48,394 nt of DNA from Lachnospiraceae bacterium (GCA_017962105.1 JAGCVY010000096.1:1-48394); one strand, 5' to 3'. Counted from the first letter of the stretch, positions 15,263 through 23,784 are shown. The notes: generated by a model from the sequence alone, not told the origin. A program made the numbers and translations.

Positions 15263-17242
15263 TCACACCTCATACACCGGCGACTGCATCCGCTTGGTCA
15301 TATCCTCGCGGGACAGCGGCCGGTCGAAATAGAAGCCCTGGATCACGTCCACCCCGAGGTTTTTGAGGATATCAATCTGCACCTTCTGCTCCACGCCCTC
15401 GGCGACGATGTCCATGGAAATCTCGCCGGCGAGTTTGACGATGTAGGTAAGGATCGTGATATCCTTCGGCTTGTCGTGGTCGACGAAGCCCTTGTCGATC
15501 TTGAGGGTGTCGAAGGAGATTTCCCGAAGGAGCGTCAGAGACGAGCTGGCGCTTCCGAAATCGTCGATGGACACCTTGTAACCGAGCTTGTGAAGCGAGT
15601 CCACGAAGTTCCGGAGGACTCCGATGGAAAATTCGTCGCTGCTCTCCGTCACCTCGATCTCGATCAGCTTCTTCGGCACCCGGGCCGCCACGACCACCGC
15701 GTCAATCTTCTTCGCGAGGTTCGGATCCACCAGGTTCCGGCGCGAGAAGTTCACCGAGATCATCGGGACGTTGATGCCCTCCTCAAGCCAGCGGGCGATG
15801 TCCTCGCAGACGGACTTGAGGATGTGGAAATCCATCAGGCAGATGGAGTCATTGGCCTCCATGAGCGGAATGTAACTTCCGGGCGGAATGATCTGCCCGT
15901 CGTGATGCCAGCGGCACAGAGCCTCCGCGCCGCACAGGCGGCCGGTGCGGATGTTGACCTTCGGCTGGTAGAAGGGCCGGAACTCGCCCTTGGTGAGGCC
16001 CTTCCGGATGTCGCTCTCCAGCTTCTTGCGTGCCGCGATGGCGTCGATAAGCTCCTGGGTAAGCCACACCACATCATCGGTGTCCTTCGATTTGGCGGTG
16101 CTGAGGGCGTGCCCCGCGAAGATCAGGATGTCCTCGCCCTCGAGGTCGGTGCGGTCGATCATGTACACGCCGATGTGGGCGGACAGCGTAACCTTCTTCT
16201 CCTCCTCGGTGACGGAGTCGGTGAAAGGCACCTCCACGCCCTTTAAGACGTTGAGGAGGTCGTCGAGATTTTTCTTCTTCACGATGGCGATGAACTGGTT
16301 GCCGAACTGCCGTCCCAGGATCTCATCGTTCTCGATCATCCCCCGTAAAATGTTGCCGAAGGCCGCCAAAATGCGGTTTCCGTTCTCAATCCCGTAGCGG
16401 CGGTTGATGTCGGAGAATTTCCGAAGGTCGAAAAATACGGCAGCGTAGTCCTTGAGCTCCGGCTTGCCTTTCATGGCGTTCATCCACTCGATGTAGCCGT
16501 GCTCGTTGGCGAGACCCGTGCGGATCTCGGTGCGGCCGGCCTTGAGGATCTCTTCCTCCTTGTGGATGGCGTTCTCGAAGAACATCAGAAGAACTGAGAG
16601 GCCGATGCAGATATTCATTAAGGAATTGCCGATGAAAAGGATCTGGACGACCTCTCCGATGAGAGGCAGCACCAGATAGGAAAGAAGCACGAACTCCTGA
16701 CTGCGGGTGATCCGATTGCGGTACTGGATGATGACCGAAGCCACCAGGATCACACCGACGGTGGGCATTGCCGCAGCGAGCCAGAACAGCGGGCCGCGCT
16801 GATAGATGTTGACCTCGTTAAAGTAATAGTAGATGCCGGTGAACTGCGAAACCGTGATGAGGATAACCGCGGCGACGACAATGCCGCAGACGATCAGGAA
16901 TCTCCCTCTGCCGGGCATGTCCGCCGACTTCAGGTCAAACCGGCCGAACAGCCGGATCGCCACGAGCATCGCATAGAACAAAAGAAGCAGCGCGATCAGG
17001 TAGTAGACTGCCGCATTGACCACATGCATGACAATCACATCTACCCGTTCCGTGCTGCCGTTATAGACATAGAATAATCTCTCGCAGATCAGCATAATGC
17101 CGCAGGAGATATTTAACGAGAGGACGACCGACTTGCGAAAGCGCAAAGTATCCCTGCTGACGGAGTAAACCAGTGCCGACAGCAGACAGAAGATTGCTTC
17201 GAAAATGAGGAAAACCATTTGTGTTGTGAGAATATCAACCAT
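15263..17242 (-). CDS. Membrane c-di-GMP phosphodiesterase: degenerate GGDEF plus EAL
   Basis: A 659-residue protein with several N-terminal hydrophobic segments (about residues 1-235), a degenerate GGDEF domain (GRQFGNQF in place of GGDEF, about 240-400) and an intact EAL domain (about 410-655). The EAL metal and catalytic motifs are all visible: GAEALCRW, ISVNFSRRN, EIEVTES, SIDDFGSASSS, LKIDKGFV, VAEGVEQ and QGFYFDRPL. It should therefore break down c-di-GMP, with the GGDEF part possibly binding GTP as an activator, as in some known family members. The ATG at 17242 follows GAGG; the longer frame to 17578 overlaps the AAA+ gene and is not used. A strong extended -10 lies at 17307-17315. Together with the adjacent cyclase it forms a synthesis/breakdown pair. 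Confidence 0.9.
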   Translation of the reverse strand: MVDILTTQMVFLIFEAIFCLLSALVYSVSRDTLRFRKSVVLSLNISCGIMLICERLFYVYNGSTERVDVIVMHVVNAAVYYLIALLLLFYAMLVAIRLFGRFDLKSADMPGRGRFLIVCGIVVAAVILITVSQFTGIYYYFNEVNIYQRGPLFWLAAAMPTVGVILVASVIIQYRNRITRSQEFVLLSYLVLPLIGEVVQILFIGNSLMNICIGLSVLLMFFENAIHKEEEILKAGRTEIRTGLANEHGYIEWMNAMKGKPELKDYAAVFFDLRKFSDINRRYGIENGNRILAAFGNILRGMIENDEILGRQFGNQFIAIVKKKNLDDLLNVLKGVEVPFTDSVTEEEKKVTLSAHIGVYMIDRTDLEGEDILIFAGHALSTAKSKDTDDVVWLTQELIDAIAARKKLESDIRKGLTKGEFRPFYQPKVNIRTGRLCGAEALCRWHHDGQIIPPGSYIPLMEANDSICLMDFHILKSVCEDIARWLEEGINVPMISVNFSRRNLVDPNLAKKIDAVVVAARVPKKLIEIEVTESSDEFSIGVLRNFVDSLHKLGYKVSIDDFGSASSSLTLLREISFDTLKIDKGFVDHDKPKDITILTYIVKLAGEISMDIVAEGVEQKVQIDILKNLGVDVIQGFYFDRPLSREDMTKRMQSPVYEV

Positions 17243-17306
17243 AGCGTCGCCTCGAAATACATTTTCCGATCGGGCAATACCTGAACTCGTTCGTAAAGTT
17301 AAGTTG

Positions 17307-17315
17307 ATTATATCA
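17307..17315 (-). promoter_or_regulatory. Extended -10 promoter element of the GGDEF-EAL gene
   Basis: Minus-strand TGA-TATAAT (17307-17315) lies about 65 bases before the start codon. No strong -35 is present, consistent with an extended -10 promoter. A dispersed-motif copy, CGGAAAATG, lies in the leader at 17260-17268. Confidence 0.55.
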
Positions 17316-17349
17316 CAACAAAATGCTTCTGTATACGTGTTTGCGGAAT

Positions 17350-18486
17350 TTAACCGCGAGGCGGTTTCTGGGGCCGGGCCTTCCGAAACGGCCTGACAGA
17401 AACGCTGTCCGGCCCGGTGATCCGGTACTCCGAGGTCCCGCTGCAGGGGTTTATTAAGCTCCGGGCCACGGCGTCGTTGACGAGCTGCAGCAGGGTATTT
17501 TTCGTATGCCGAAGGCCCATGTCGCCGTAGGAGAGGTCGACGAAATCCGCCAGTGCCCGCTCCGAGATGGTGACACACACCTGAAGCGTTTCGCCGATTT
17601 CTTCGACATACTCCCGGACCTGCGCCGCCACAGCGTCCCGATCAAGGGGCTTCAGGTTATAGATGTAGTTGATCCGGCCGATCAGCTCCGTCATGGCTCC
17701 CCGGGCGATGATATCCTCGCGGGAGATGGTTCTGTAGGTATCCGTCGACTCCTCAGCCGCCGGGGCCGGCTCATCCGTCACGAACCCGACGCAGGTCCTG
17801 CGGTAATTATCCGCTGCACAGCAGGGTACGTCCTCGCCTGTGCCCACAGGCCCCCGCAGATCGCTGAACGCGCCCGCCATGACAAAAAACGTCTCCCGGG
17901 CGACAAGCGTGCGGGGGATACCGTCAATCCTTGTAGTGCAGTCTTCCCCGCCGAGCACATGAAGCATGCAGCCCTGAAACGCCCGGTTGTAATCCGTCCC
18001 GGAGGCACCGAAGGAGGGGATCAGCCGCTTGTCGAACTCGTCCATCACGACAATGGCATGGGAGTGCGGAGCTGCATTGATGATCTCGGCATACATGTCG
18101 TCCGTATCCTTTCCCTTGAACCCGTTCTCCGTGTAGGCAGTGGTATCCAGGATCAACACCGGGATATCGATATCCATCTTCCGAAAATACTCCCGGATGA
18201 TCTGAAAGGTGTAGGTCTTTCCGCTGCTGCTGGGCCCCGCGAGCAGCATCCGGTCCGCCGTAAAGTCCTCGTTCCGGTATACTGCCTTGACGTACCGAAA
18301 GACAACGGCAAGGATGTTCACGAGCTCCTCCTGCCCCTTGACATAGCGGGAGACGTACCCGTAAAATTCCGAAAAGTCAAAGGGAACCTGACGGCTTTCC
18401 CGCGGGAACATTCTCGTGCCGTGATAAATCCGCACGTAGCCCTGCGGCCGTCCATTTTCCGTTCTGTTTTCTGTATTCTCCGCCAT
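17350..18486 (-). CDS. ClpX-like AAA+ ATPase
   Basis: A 378-residue AAA+ protein related to the ClpX/HslU group. Walker A is GPSSSGKT (84-91) and Walker B is IVVMDEFDK (145-153). The C-terminal small AAA lid follows (LIGRINYIYNLKPLDRDAVA, then the ISERALADFVDLSYGDMGLR type segment that carries a sensor-2 arginine). The N-terminal zinc-binding domain of true ClpX is missing, and the protease-docking IGF loop could not be identified. It is more likely a specialised unfoldase than the housekeeping ClpX. The ATG at 18486 follows AGGAGG. It lies 16 bases after a Nudix gene in the same direction, so the two form an operon. Substrate and partner are unknown. Confidence 0.8.
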   Translation of the reverse strand: MAENTENRTENGRPQGYVRIYHGTRMFPRESRQVPFDFSEFYGYVSRYVKGQEELVNILAVVFRYVKAVYRNEDFTADRMLLAGPSSSGKTYTFQIIREYFRKMDIDIPVLILDTTAYTENGFKGKDTDDMYAEIINAAPHSHAIVVMDEFDKRLIPSFGASGTDYNRAFQGCMLHVLGGEDCTTRIDGIPRTLVARETFFVMAGAFSDLRGPVGTGEDVPCCAADNYRRTCVGFVTDEPAPAAEESTDTYRTISREDIIARGAMTELIGRINYIYNLKPLDRDAVAAQVREYVEEIGETLQVCVTISERALADFVDLSYGDMGLRHTKNTLLQLVNDAVARSLINPCSGTSEYRITGPDSVSVRPFRKARPQKPPRG

Positions 18487-18502
18487 GTCGGCCTCCTTTC
18501 TT

Positions 18503-18895
18503 CTATACCGTGTCTCTGAATTCCTGCTCGATCCTTCGCAGGGAATGCATGAGCGAATACCTGTCGCCGACGTAATTCAGCGTCTCCAACGCCTCCGGAA
18601 TCGGCAGCCATCCGGCACCGCAGATCTCCGAAAGCTGAGGGCGGATCTCCCCTCCGCAATACTTGGCCAAATACCTCCTAACATGCCCGCCGGGCCTCGA
18701 CTCCAACGGGCAGATCACCTCACAGCGGATGCCGGTCTCCTCAAGGGTCTCCCGCACTGCCGCATCAGCCCCGCTCTCCCCGGTTTTCACATAACCGCCC
18801 GGAAACGCGACCGCTCCATGCCGGCGGGTGATGGTCAGAACCTCATCGCCCCGAACCACTATCGCAATGGCAACCTGACTGGTGTCTTTGTTCAT
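18503..18895 (-). CDS. Nudix hydrolase
   Basis: A 130-residue Nudix protein, the usual minimal length. The Nudix box is complete: G34-YVKTG-E40, then R48-E-T-L-E-E-T-G55. It should hydrolyse a nucleoside diphosphate linked to another group; the exact substrate cannot be told from sequence. The ATG at 18895 follows GGAGG. It is the first gene of a pair with the ClpX-like ATPase, 16 bases downstream. Confidence 0.9.
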   Translation of the reverse strand: MNKDTSQVAIAIVVRGDEVLTITRRHGAVAFPGGYVKTGESGADAAVRETLEETGIRCEVICPLESRPGGHVRRYLAKYCGGEIRPQLSEICGAGWLPIPEALETLNYVGDRYSLMHSLRRIEQEFRDTV

Positions 18896-19001
18896 GTTTG
18901 CTTCCTCCGATCCGAAAAATGTTTCCGAGGCGCGCTCCTCTTGCCATAAAAATACCTGTCGAAAAGCCTCCTGTAAACACCGTCTCGACCGATCAAAAAA
19001 A

Positions 19002-19033
19002 GAATGGTAATAACCCCGGGATTATTACCATTC
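19002..19033 (-). terminator. Terminator of the toxin-antitoxin/macrodomain operon
   Basis: A perfect 12-bp stem GAATGGTAATAA/TTATTACCATTC with an 8-base loop is followed on the minus strand by seven T. It lies 49 bases beyond the last stop of the four-gene operon. Confidence 0.92.
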
Positions 19034-19081
19034 GTATTGCATTGTTCAATTTGAAGTACGTCATCTTCCTTTCGGTTCGAT

Positions 19082-20335
19082 TCAGAGTTCTCTCTCTGCA
19101 GGGCGTTTCGACTCCTCCGGTTTCTGATCGGATTCCGAGATTGTCTTCAGCTCTTCAATGACCTCCTTACGATCGAATCCTGCCTGCCCATTATAGTAAT
19201 CATAAACCAGAGAATATATCGTCCGATCCTTCTCTTTATTGATATCCAGCGGGTATCCTCCGATAGTGAGAAGGTTTGCAAACTGTTCAATGTCATTCGA
19301 TAAAACAAAGCATACCCGAGCCAACGAATACTTGCCCATTGTCTTCTGCTGACCCGTTGCCGCTCCGTCTCGGTTAGTTCTCGAGGAATTGAGGAACTTA
19401 TTGAAATTGCTTCCATCAACGCCGGCGAATGCCGCTAACTCCGCCACGGTATGTCCACTTCTGTCCAGCAGTCTTCTTATTATTTCCGGAAGGGACATTT
19501 TCGCGATAATGGATTCCCGCTCCCCGCATGCACTGCAAAACTCTTCAAACAGCTGCTTATGGTATTCCCGCTCATCAGGATCCGGATGGTTCAGGTATTC
19601 GTAAAGCTCGAACTCGGTCATTTGGCTCGGAACCTTACCATTCGGGAACAACCGGATGAACTCCGATACTTTCTGCTGCTTTCGGAGTTCTTTCCGAGGG
19701 CTCTTGATTATCAGTTCACAGGTAAATAAATAGTCTCTTTTCCCTTGCTCCTCAACTTCCTTCAGAAACTTCTGAACCGCATGTCCAATGTACATCTTCG
19801 CATCGTCCGGAGAAAAATGCAGCTGCCTCACCCCGATCAGAGGAAATGCCACTCTCTCTATCTTTTTCCTCTTCCGTGACTTGGGATTTGTTCTTCCCTT
19901 GTCATCATTTTCCTTCGCAGGAGTCGTCATTAGTTGTTCATTAAACCGTAGAATCATTCGGAAGACATCCACAAACATTTCTATGTATGCCTCCTCAACT
20001 TTCCTTTTCATCCGTGGGTCAGCCGATCCCAACGCAGTTTCAGTGTTGGTTACAGGAAGAACAAGCACTACCCCCTCCAGATCTGTCAAGTTCTGTCTCT
20101 TTCTGCCATCATCTCTCTTTGGTACTGTAACAAGACGAGGGTTTCGGCCTTTCGCGGTTAGCTTTCCATGTTCCTCCCTTTTGTCTTTCAGCGCAGGTAT
20201 AATATCATACACCTGATTTAATACGGTTCCTCTTGCTTCGTGTTTCGGATCCGGATTGGTCGCAAGGATCAGTATTTGCGCATCACACTTAAGAATATCC
20301 CCGGATTTTACCGTATAAAACCCATTCAACTCCAT
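19082..20335 (-). CDS. Macrodomain-like protein with C-terminal HTH segment
   Basis: A 417-residue protein. Its first ~210 residues look like a diverged macrodomain (the ADP-ribose binding or hydrolysing fold). It starts VKSGDILKCDAQILILATNP, where a typical macrodomain has GDI-DAIVNAAN, and later has FPLIGVRQLHFSPDDAKMYI, like the usual FP-IS-G-YG-P--A. The Gly-rich loop between them is replaced by a charged insertion (about 50-85), so ADP-ribosyl hydrolase activity is doubtful. The C-terminal half has a helix-turn-helix-like segment (SLPEIIRRLLDRSGHTVAEL then AAFAGVDGSNFNKFLNSSR). The ATG at 20335 follows AAGGAGA. It is the fourth and last gene of an operon that begins with a toxin-antitoxin pair, 38 bases after gene three. 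Confidence 0.65.
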   Translation of the reverse strand: MELNGFYTVKSGDILKCDAQILILATNPDPKHEARGTVLNQVYDIIPALKDKREEHGKLTAKGRNPRLVTVPKRDDGRKRQNLTDLEGVVLVLPVTNTETALGSADPRMKRKVEEAYIEMFVDVFRMILRFNEQLMTTPAKENDDKGRTNPKSRKRKKIERVAFPLIGVRQLHFSPDDAKMYIGHAVQKFLKEVEEQGKRDYLFTCELIIKSPRKELRKQQKVSEFIRLFPNGKVPSQMTEFELYEYLNHPDPDEREYHKQLFEEFCSACGERESIIAKMSLPEIIRRLLDRSGHTVAELAAFAGVDGSNFNKFLNSSRTNRDGAATGQQKTMGKYSLARVCFVLSNDIEQFANLLTIGGYPLDINKEKDRTIYSLVYDYYNGQAGFDRKEVIEELKTISESDQKPEESKRPAEREL

Positions 20336-20373
20336 ACACCGTCTCCTTTTTTCTCAAAGAACTGTCCTTCTCA

Positions 20374-21042
20374 TCACTTCTTCGAAAAATCCAGCAGAAA
20401 ACCGCCCTTGCTCTTCGCCTTCTTCATCACCGACGCAAGCTTACCGTTCTCCACCATCGCCCGTGCGAGGGTGCCCCAGCATTCCTTAATATTCGCAACA
20501 TCCTTCGCCGTCATCGTCATGTAGAAATCATCGGGAAGATTGATACTGACCTCCCCGCCGCCGACGCTGCCGGCAGAAATGCCCTGACAGCGGCAGTCCT
20601 GATGAAGGTAAGCGCTGCCGTCATCGTAGAAACGCAGGGTGGCGATGTCGTTGCCGCGCTCAAAATAGTCGCCCACACTGGCGAGCTGAATATCGAGGTG
20701 GAGGAACCGAAGGTGGTACTGGCGGGCGAGATTTTCCGCCGTGGAATCATAGTGGCCGCGGATCAGGACATAGTTGTTTTGGAACAGTTTCACCACATCG
20801 TCCGTCATCTGGATCTTGCACTTCGGATTCTCCATCCACAGGGAATAGATGGTCGGAACCATCTCAAAGAAACCGCTCTCCACCAGCTCAATATCTTCAC
20901 CCAGCCCGATGGCCACGCCGGCCGGATCCACGCGATCCTTGTGGTCCGCCCAGTGCGCCATATCCTCCTTGCGCAGGATTGACTCGCCGAACGCATCAAA
21001 GCCGCGTTTCCGGTAGCCACGGCTTACAATCATGTTGCTCAT
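20374..21042 (-). CDS. Uncharacterised protein in the toxin-antitoxin operon
   Basis: I do not recognise this 222-residue protein. It has no signal peptide or membrane segment. The N-terminus is basic (MSNMIVSRGYRKRGFDAFGE). Possible functional residues are a Cys pair in HQDCRCQGIS and a Gly-rich AGSVGGGEVS. The ATG at 21042 is chosen for the GAGGAG ahead of it; an earlier in-frame start at 21084 has none. It lies 54 bases after the Panacea antitoxin and 38 before the macrodomain-like gene, between the operon promoter and terminator. This position suggests that it works with, or is protected by, that system. Confidence 0.7.
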   Translation of the reverse strand: MSNMIVSRGYRKRGFDAFGESILRKEDMAHWADHKDRVDPAGVAIGLGEDIELVESGFFEMVPTIYSLWMENPKCKIQMTDDVVKLFQNNYVLIRGHYDSTAENLARQYHLRFLHLDIQLASVGDYFERGNDIATLRFYDDGSAYLHQDCRCQGISAGSVGGGEVSINLPDDFYMTMTAKDVANIKECWGTLARAMVENGKLASVMKKAKSKGGFLLDFSKK

Positions 21043-21096
21043 AATCCTCTGCTCCTCTTTTCTATGTTGCTCACGAGTGTACATCTCACCTAAAGA

Positions 21097-22110
21097 TTAT
21101 TGCGCCACTTTCTCAAGCATATCTCGAATATAGGCCCGCAATCCTTCCTCTGTGTCGATGCCGTATTTTCGGTTCACCAGCACATAATATCTCATGATCC
21201 GCTCTTTCGGCAGGAGTTCACTGGACGGGATGTTATCTCCGTATCCTCTTCTCGCCTCAACCCACGGTTCCTCATTATGAGTAATCTTCTCCAAAACCTT
21301 TCCACCATATAGGCCAAACGTGTTGATCACAAGATCGATCACATGCTTTTCCTCTTCTGTAAGGGTATCCTTCGTCCCTTCCAAAAGAGCAAATCTGGCG
21401 TCATCAATCGGATTGTATTTGAAATCCCTGAAGAGATTATAAACCTCCGGGAAAACCGGCCCGTGAATCCACGCCCTGCAATCCTCCTCGAAGATTGGCT
21501 TTCCGTATAACGCAGAGTAAACGCCCTGAATAAAATACAGGAGCTTTTGTAGCATGAGCGGCGTCACCTCTCCCAGTTTCTCAAAGATATATGCAATCAC
21601 GTTAAGCATCTTATCCGATACTGTGAAAAGACTCTCGATGCTTTCGGCAGCGGCATATGCTTTTCTGTATGCGGCATCTGTCAACTTCTCCCGATTCTCC
21701 GCAAGTTTCTGCTTCATGTACTTCGGAGACGAAATCGCTGTTTTGATGATATCTGAGTATTCTTTGGATGGCACCTGTCCTTCCAAATATCTCGGAATGG
21801 TTACTTCCCCGAAGCCAAGAGCCAGGGACAACGGTGCTTTCCCGATTTTATATATCTTCATCAGTTTCTCAATATCATCAATTGACACAAGACCTTCTGC
21901 CGTTCTGTATTGCTCGTCAATCTCTGCAATATTCTTATCGATAAGGCCGGGAATGCTCATCTCTTCCCCGCACTCCGAGCAGACCGCCACGGTAATCGAG
22001 AAGGTATATTCCTTATCGCGAATACTTCTTATGACATCTTTTTTCTTAAGAGAGAACTCGGTTTCTTTCCGGCATACCGTACAGAAATCCCTTCTTTCCT
22101 TCTCTGCCAT
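21097..22110 (-). CDS. Panacea (SocA/DUF4065) antitoxin fused to MqsA-like zinc-finger/HTH
   Basis: A 337-residue antitoxin with three visible parts. The first is an MqsA/YgiT-like zinc finger at the N-terminus (CTVC at about 10-13 and CSEC at about 44-47). The second is a diverged HTH region (IGKAPLSLALGFGEVTIPRY). The third is a C-terminal Panacea domain (TPLMLQKLLYFIQGVYSALY, RAWIHGPVFPEVY). In known PanTA systems the Panacea domain neutralises very different toxins, and the N-terminal part is the usual DNA-binding region for autoregulation. The ATG at 22110 follows GGAGGTG; an ATG at 22125 overlaps that ribosome site. It begins 16 bases after the toxin stop. Family assignment is strong. 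Confidence 0.88.
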   Translation of the reverse strand: MAEKERRDFCTVCRKETEFSLKKKDVIRSIRDKEYTFSITVAVCSECGEEMSIPGLIDKNIAEIDEQYRTAEGLVSIDDIEKLMKIYKIGKAPLSLALGFGEVTIPRYLEGQVPSKEYSDIIKTAISSPKYMKQKLAENREKLTDAAYRKAYAAAESIESLFTVSDKMLNVIAYIFEKLGEVTPLMLQKLLYFIQGVYSALYGKPIFEEDCRAWIHGPVFPEVYNLFRDFKYNPIDDARFALLEGTKDTLTEEEKHVIDLVINTFGLYGGKVLEKITHNEEPWVEARRGYGDNIPSSELLPKERIMRYYVLVNRKYGIDTEEGLRAYIRDMLEKVAQ

Positions 22111-22126
22111 AATGCTCACCTCCATA

Positions 22127-22507
22127 TCAGCTGAAATAGTAAGTAAGAGGATATCTTTGTTCGTGAAAAGAAATTACAATCACAAAACAATTCTCCAACT
22201 TGTTGAACTTGATATATAAGGGAACTGTTTTTTCCTCCCCGCCATTTCTTTCCAGAAGAGTTACCTCCTTGCCAAAAACATAAAGTCTCTCAGCTTCAAA
22301 GCCCTCGTGTTCATTGTGTAAAATCTCCGAAAAATCCATCACTGTGAGGCTTAACAAAATCTCTTTCGCCTTCGCCTCATCGATAACATAGTCAAGGAAA
22401 AGATTTATGTTATCCTGCCGTCTGGTGTTCCGTTCAATTCGATAACGATCCCTAAGAACAGCATCCTTCACCTCGGAAAGATACTGCTCGATATCTTCTT
22501 TCACCAT
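22127..22507 (-). CDS. MqsR-like toxin
   Basis: A 126-residue protein whose C-terminal half resembles MqsR, a RelE-fold mRNA interferase that cuts at GC-rich trinucleotides. Corresponding blocks are LSLTVMDFSEILHNEHEGFE, ERLYVFGKEV, VPLYIKFNKLE and FVIVISFHEQ, which match the order and spacing of the E. coli protein. The ~35 N-terminal residues are extra. The ATG at 22507 has GGGGA upstream. The longer open frame to 22597 runs through the promoter and is rejected. The toxin comes before the antitoxin, as in mqsRA. Toxicity and specificity are inferred. Confidence 0.78.
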   Translation of the reverse strand: MVKEDIEQYLSEVKDAVLRDRYRIERNTRRQDNINLFLDYVIDEAKAKEILLSLTVMDFSEILHNEHEGFEAERLYVFGKEVTLLERNGGEEKTVPLYIKFNKLENCFVIVISFHEQRYPLTYYFS

Positions 22508-22555
22508 ATTCAATTCCCCAAAAAGACGCGCATGATATGATTTTTTGCTTTTCCC

Positions 22556-22604
22556 ATCATTAGAATAACGCAATGATAGCTTTTTGTCAATATCCAATCA
22601 TTGG
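22556..22604 (-). promoter_or_regulatory. Promoter and candidate operators of the toxin-antitoxin operon
   Basis: The minus strand carries a perfect -35 TTGACA (22585-22590), a 17-base spacer and -10 TATTCT (22562-22567). An inverted repeat ATCATT-N10-AATGAT (22556-22577) overlaps the -10, and a perfect palindrome CCAATCATTGG (22594-22604) lies just upstream of the -35. Both contain AATGAT/ATCATT halves. These are good candidates for binding by the HTH-bearing antitoxin. Confidence 0.75.
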
Positions 22605-22612
22605 CAAGTATC

Positions 22613-22649
22613 AAAAAAGGCATTGCCCTCGTCTTAGGCAATGCCTTTT
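22613..22649 (-). terminator. Terminator after bcp
   Basis: An 11-bp stem AAGGCATTGCC/GGCAATGCCTT with a 9-base loop has T-runs on both strands (six T on the minus strand). It lies 7 bases beyond the bcp stop and insulates it from the toxin promoter. Confidence 0.9.
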
Positions 22650-22656
22650 ACTTTCC

Positions 22657-23115
22657 CTACTCCTCTATCGCCTTCATCATCTCCTCCGGATTCTCCGCAG
22701 CCTTCACCTTGTCCTGCGCCCGGATGATCATGCCGTTCTCGTCAATCAGATAAGTCGTGCGCACCACGCCCATGGAGACCTTCCCGTAGTTGGTCTTCTC
22801 CTTCCAGACGTCGTAGGCCTCCAGCACCTTCCGCTCCGGATCCGCCAGCAGCGGAAAAGCCAGCCCGTACTTCTCCTCGAAGCGCTTGTGGGACTCCACG
22901 CTGTCCTTGCTCACGCCGAGCACTTCCACACCCTTCTCCCGAAAATGAGGATACCGCTCCGAGAAACCGCACGCCTGCTTCGTGCAGCCCGACGTGTTGT
23001 CCTTCGGATAGAAGTACAGGATCACTTTCTTCCCGCGGTAATCCGCCAGAGAGTGCATGGTGGCGTCCTGGTCCGGCAGCGTAAAATCAGGTGCTTTCGT
23101 TCCAACCTCTAACAT
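22657..23115 (-). CDS. bcp: Thioredoxin-dependent thiol peroxidase (Bcp/PrxQ)
   Basis: A 152-residue peroxiredoxin that reduces hydrogen peroxide and organic hydroperoxides. The active-site block is FYPKDNTSGCTKQACGF, with the peroxidatic cysteine C44 and the nearby resolving cysteine C49 typical of the PrxQ group. Other family blocks are APDFTLPDQDA at the start and GVVRTTYLIDENG. The length is normal. The ATG at 23115 follows GAGGGA. It is 9 bases downstream of a zinc-ribbon membrane protein gene and probably shares its transcript. Confidence 0.95.
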   Translation of the reverse strand: MLEVGTKAPDFTLPDQDATMHSLADYRGKKVILYFYPKDNTSGCTKQACGFSERYPHFREKGVEVLGVSKDSVESHKRFEEKYGLAFPLLADPERKVLEAYDVWKEKTNYGKVSMGVVRTTYLIDENGMIIRAQDKVKAAENPEEMMKAIEE

Positions 23116-23124
23116 ACTCTTCCC

Positions 23125-23784
23125 TCACTTTCCCTTCGGCCGAAAGGCCCCGCAGGATCTGCAACACATATCCCTCGGCGTGTTTATAATACCGCAGCTC
23201 GGGCAATGCCAGATCGTGCCGCCTCGTTTTACCATTTCGTAATCCTCCCCGAGGACCGGCTTGGTCTTTCTGAGGAATATTGAAAGTATAACAATGACCA
23301 GCATCACCGCAGCCGCAACATACGCATAAACAGTGATTGACTGCAACGCCTCCTGAAAACTCTTCTGTGCGGGAATATGATCAGACTTCATAGCCAGGAA
23401 AACATAGCATGCCGGAATCACCACAACGCCAAAGAGCTCCAACAGGGACAGGATAGCACTGACCACTGCAGAGTTTCTCATGCGTTCCCCGAACACACCA
23501 AAAAGTTTCAAAGTATGCAGCAGCGGGACAATAATCAATACGCGCGAAAAAATCTTCATACAGATCTCAACGATATCTCTGTTATTGCCAACACCGAAAA
23601 TAGTGCCCCAATAGAAAAGATATTCAAACTCAATCCACGGGATCTTTACAAAAAAATCCCAAGTATAAATATCCCAGTAAGGTTCTGACACAACAAAGGC
23701 GAACATCCCAATAAGCAATAACGCATTAAACAGGAGCAGCACCCACCGGATTGCATTTGCTCCCCTTCCGGTTTTTGTTTCCAT
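23125..23784 (-). CDS. Zinc-ribbon membrane protein, paralogue 1
   Basis: A 219-residue protein with about four membrane segments (near 15-30, 78-98, 108-130 and 150-168). A C-terminal zinc finger, WHCPSCG-IIN-TPRDM-CCRSCGAFRPK, has two CxxC pairs in the RanBP2/zinc-ribbon style. A conserved central block LHTLKLFGVFGERMRNSAVV, followed by LSLLELFGVVVIPA, is shared with the next two genes. Function is not known for this arrangement. It is the last of three tandem paralogues and lies just before bcp. Confidence 0.8.
   Translation of the reverse strand: METKTGRGANAIRWVLLLFNALLLIGMFAFVVSEPYWDIYTWDFFVKIPWIEFEYLFYWGTIFGVGNNRDIVEICMKIFSRVLIIVPLLHTLKLFGVFGERMRNSAVVSAILSLLELFGVVVIPACYVFLAMKSDHIPAQKSFQEALQSITVYAYVAAAVMLVIVILSIFLRKTKPVLGEDYEMVKRGGTIWHCPSCGIINTPRDMCCRSCGAFRPKGK

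Noticed and set aside
17243-17578. N-terminal extension of the GGDEF-EAL protein into the AAA+ gene
   Set aside because: The extension overlaps a well-supported gene and lies upstream of the likely promoter; the ATG at 17242 has a ribosome site and begins a membrane segment.
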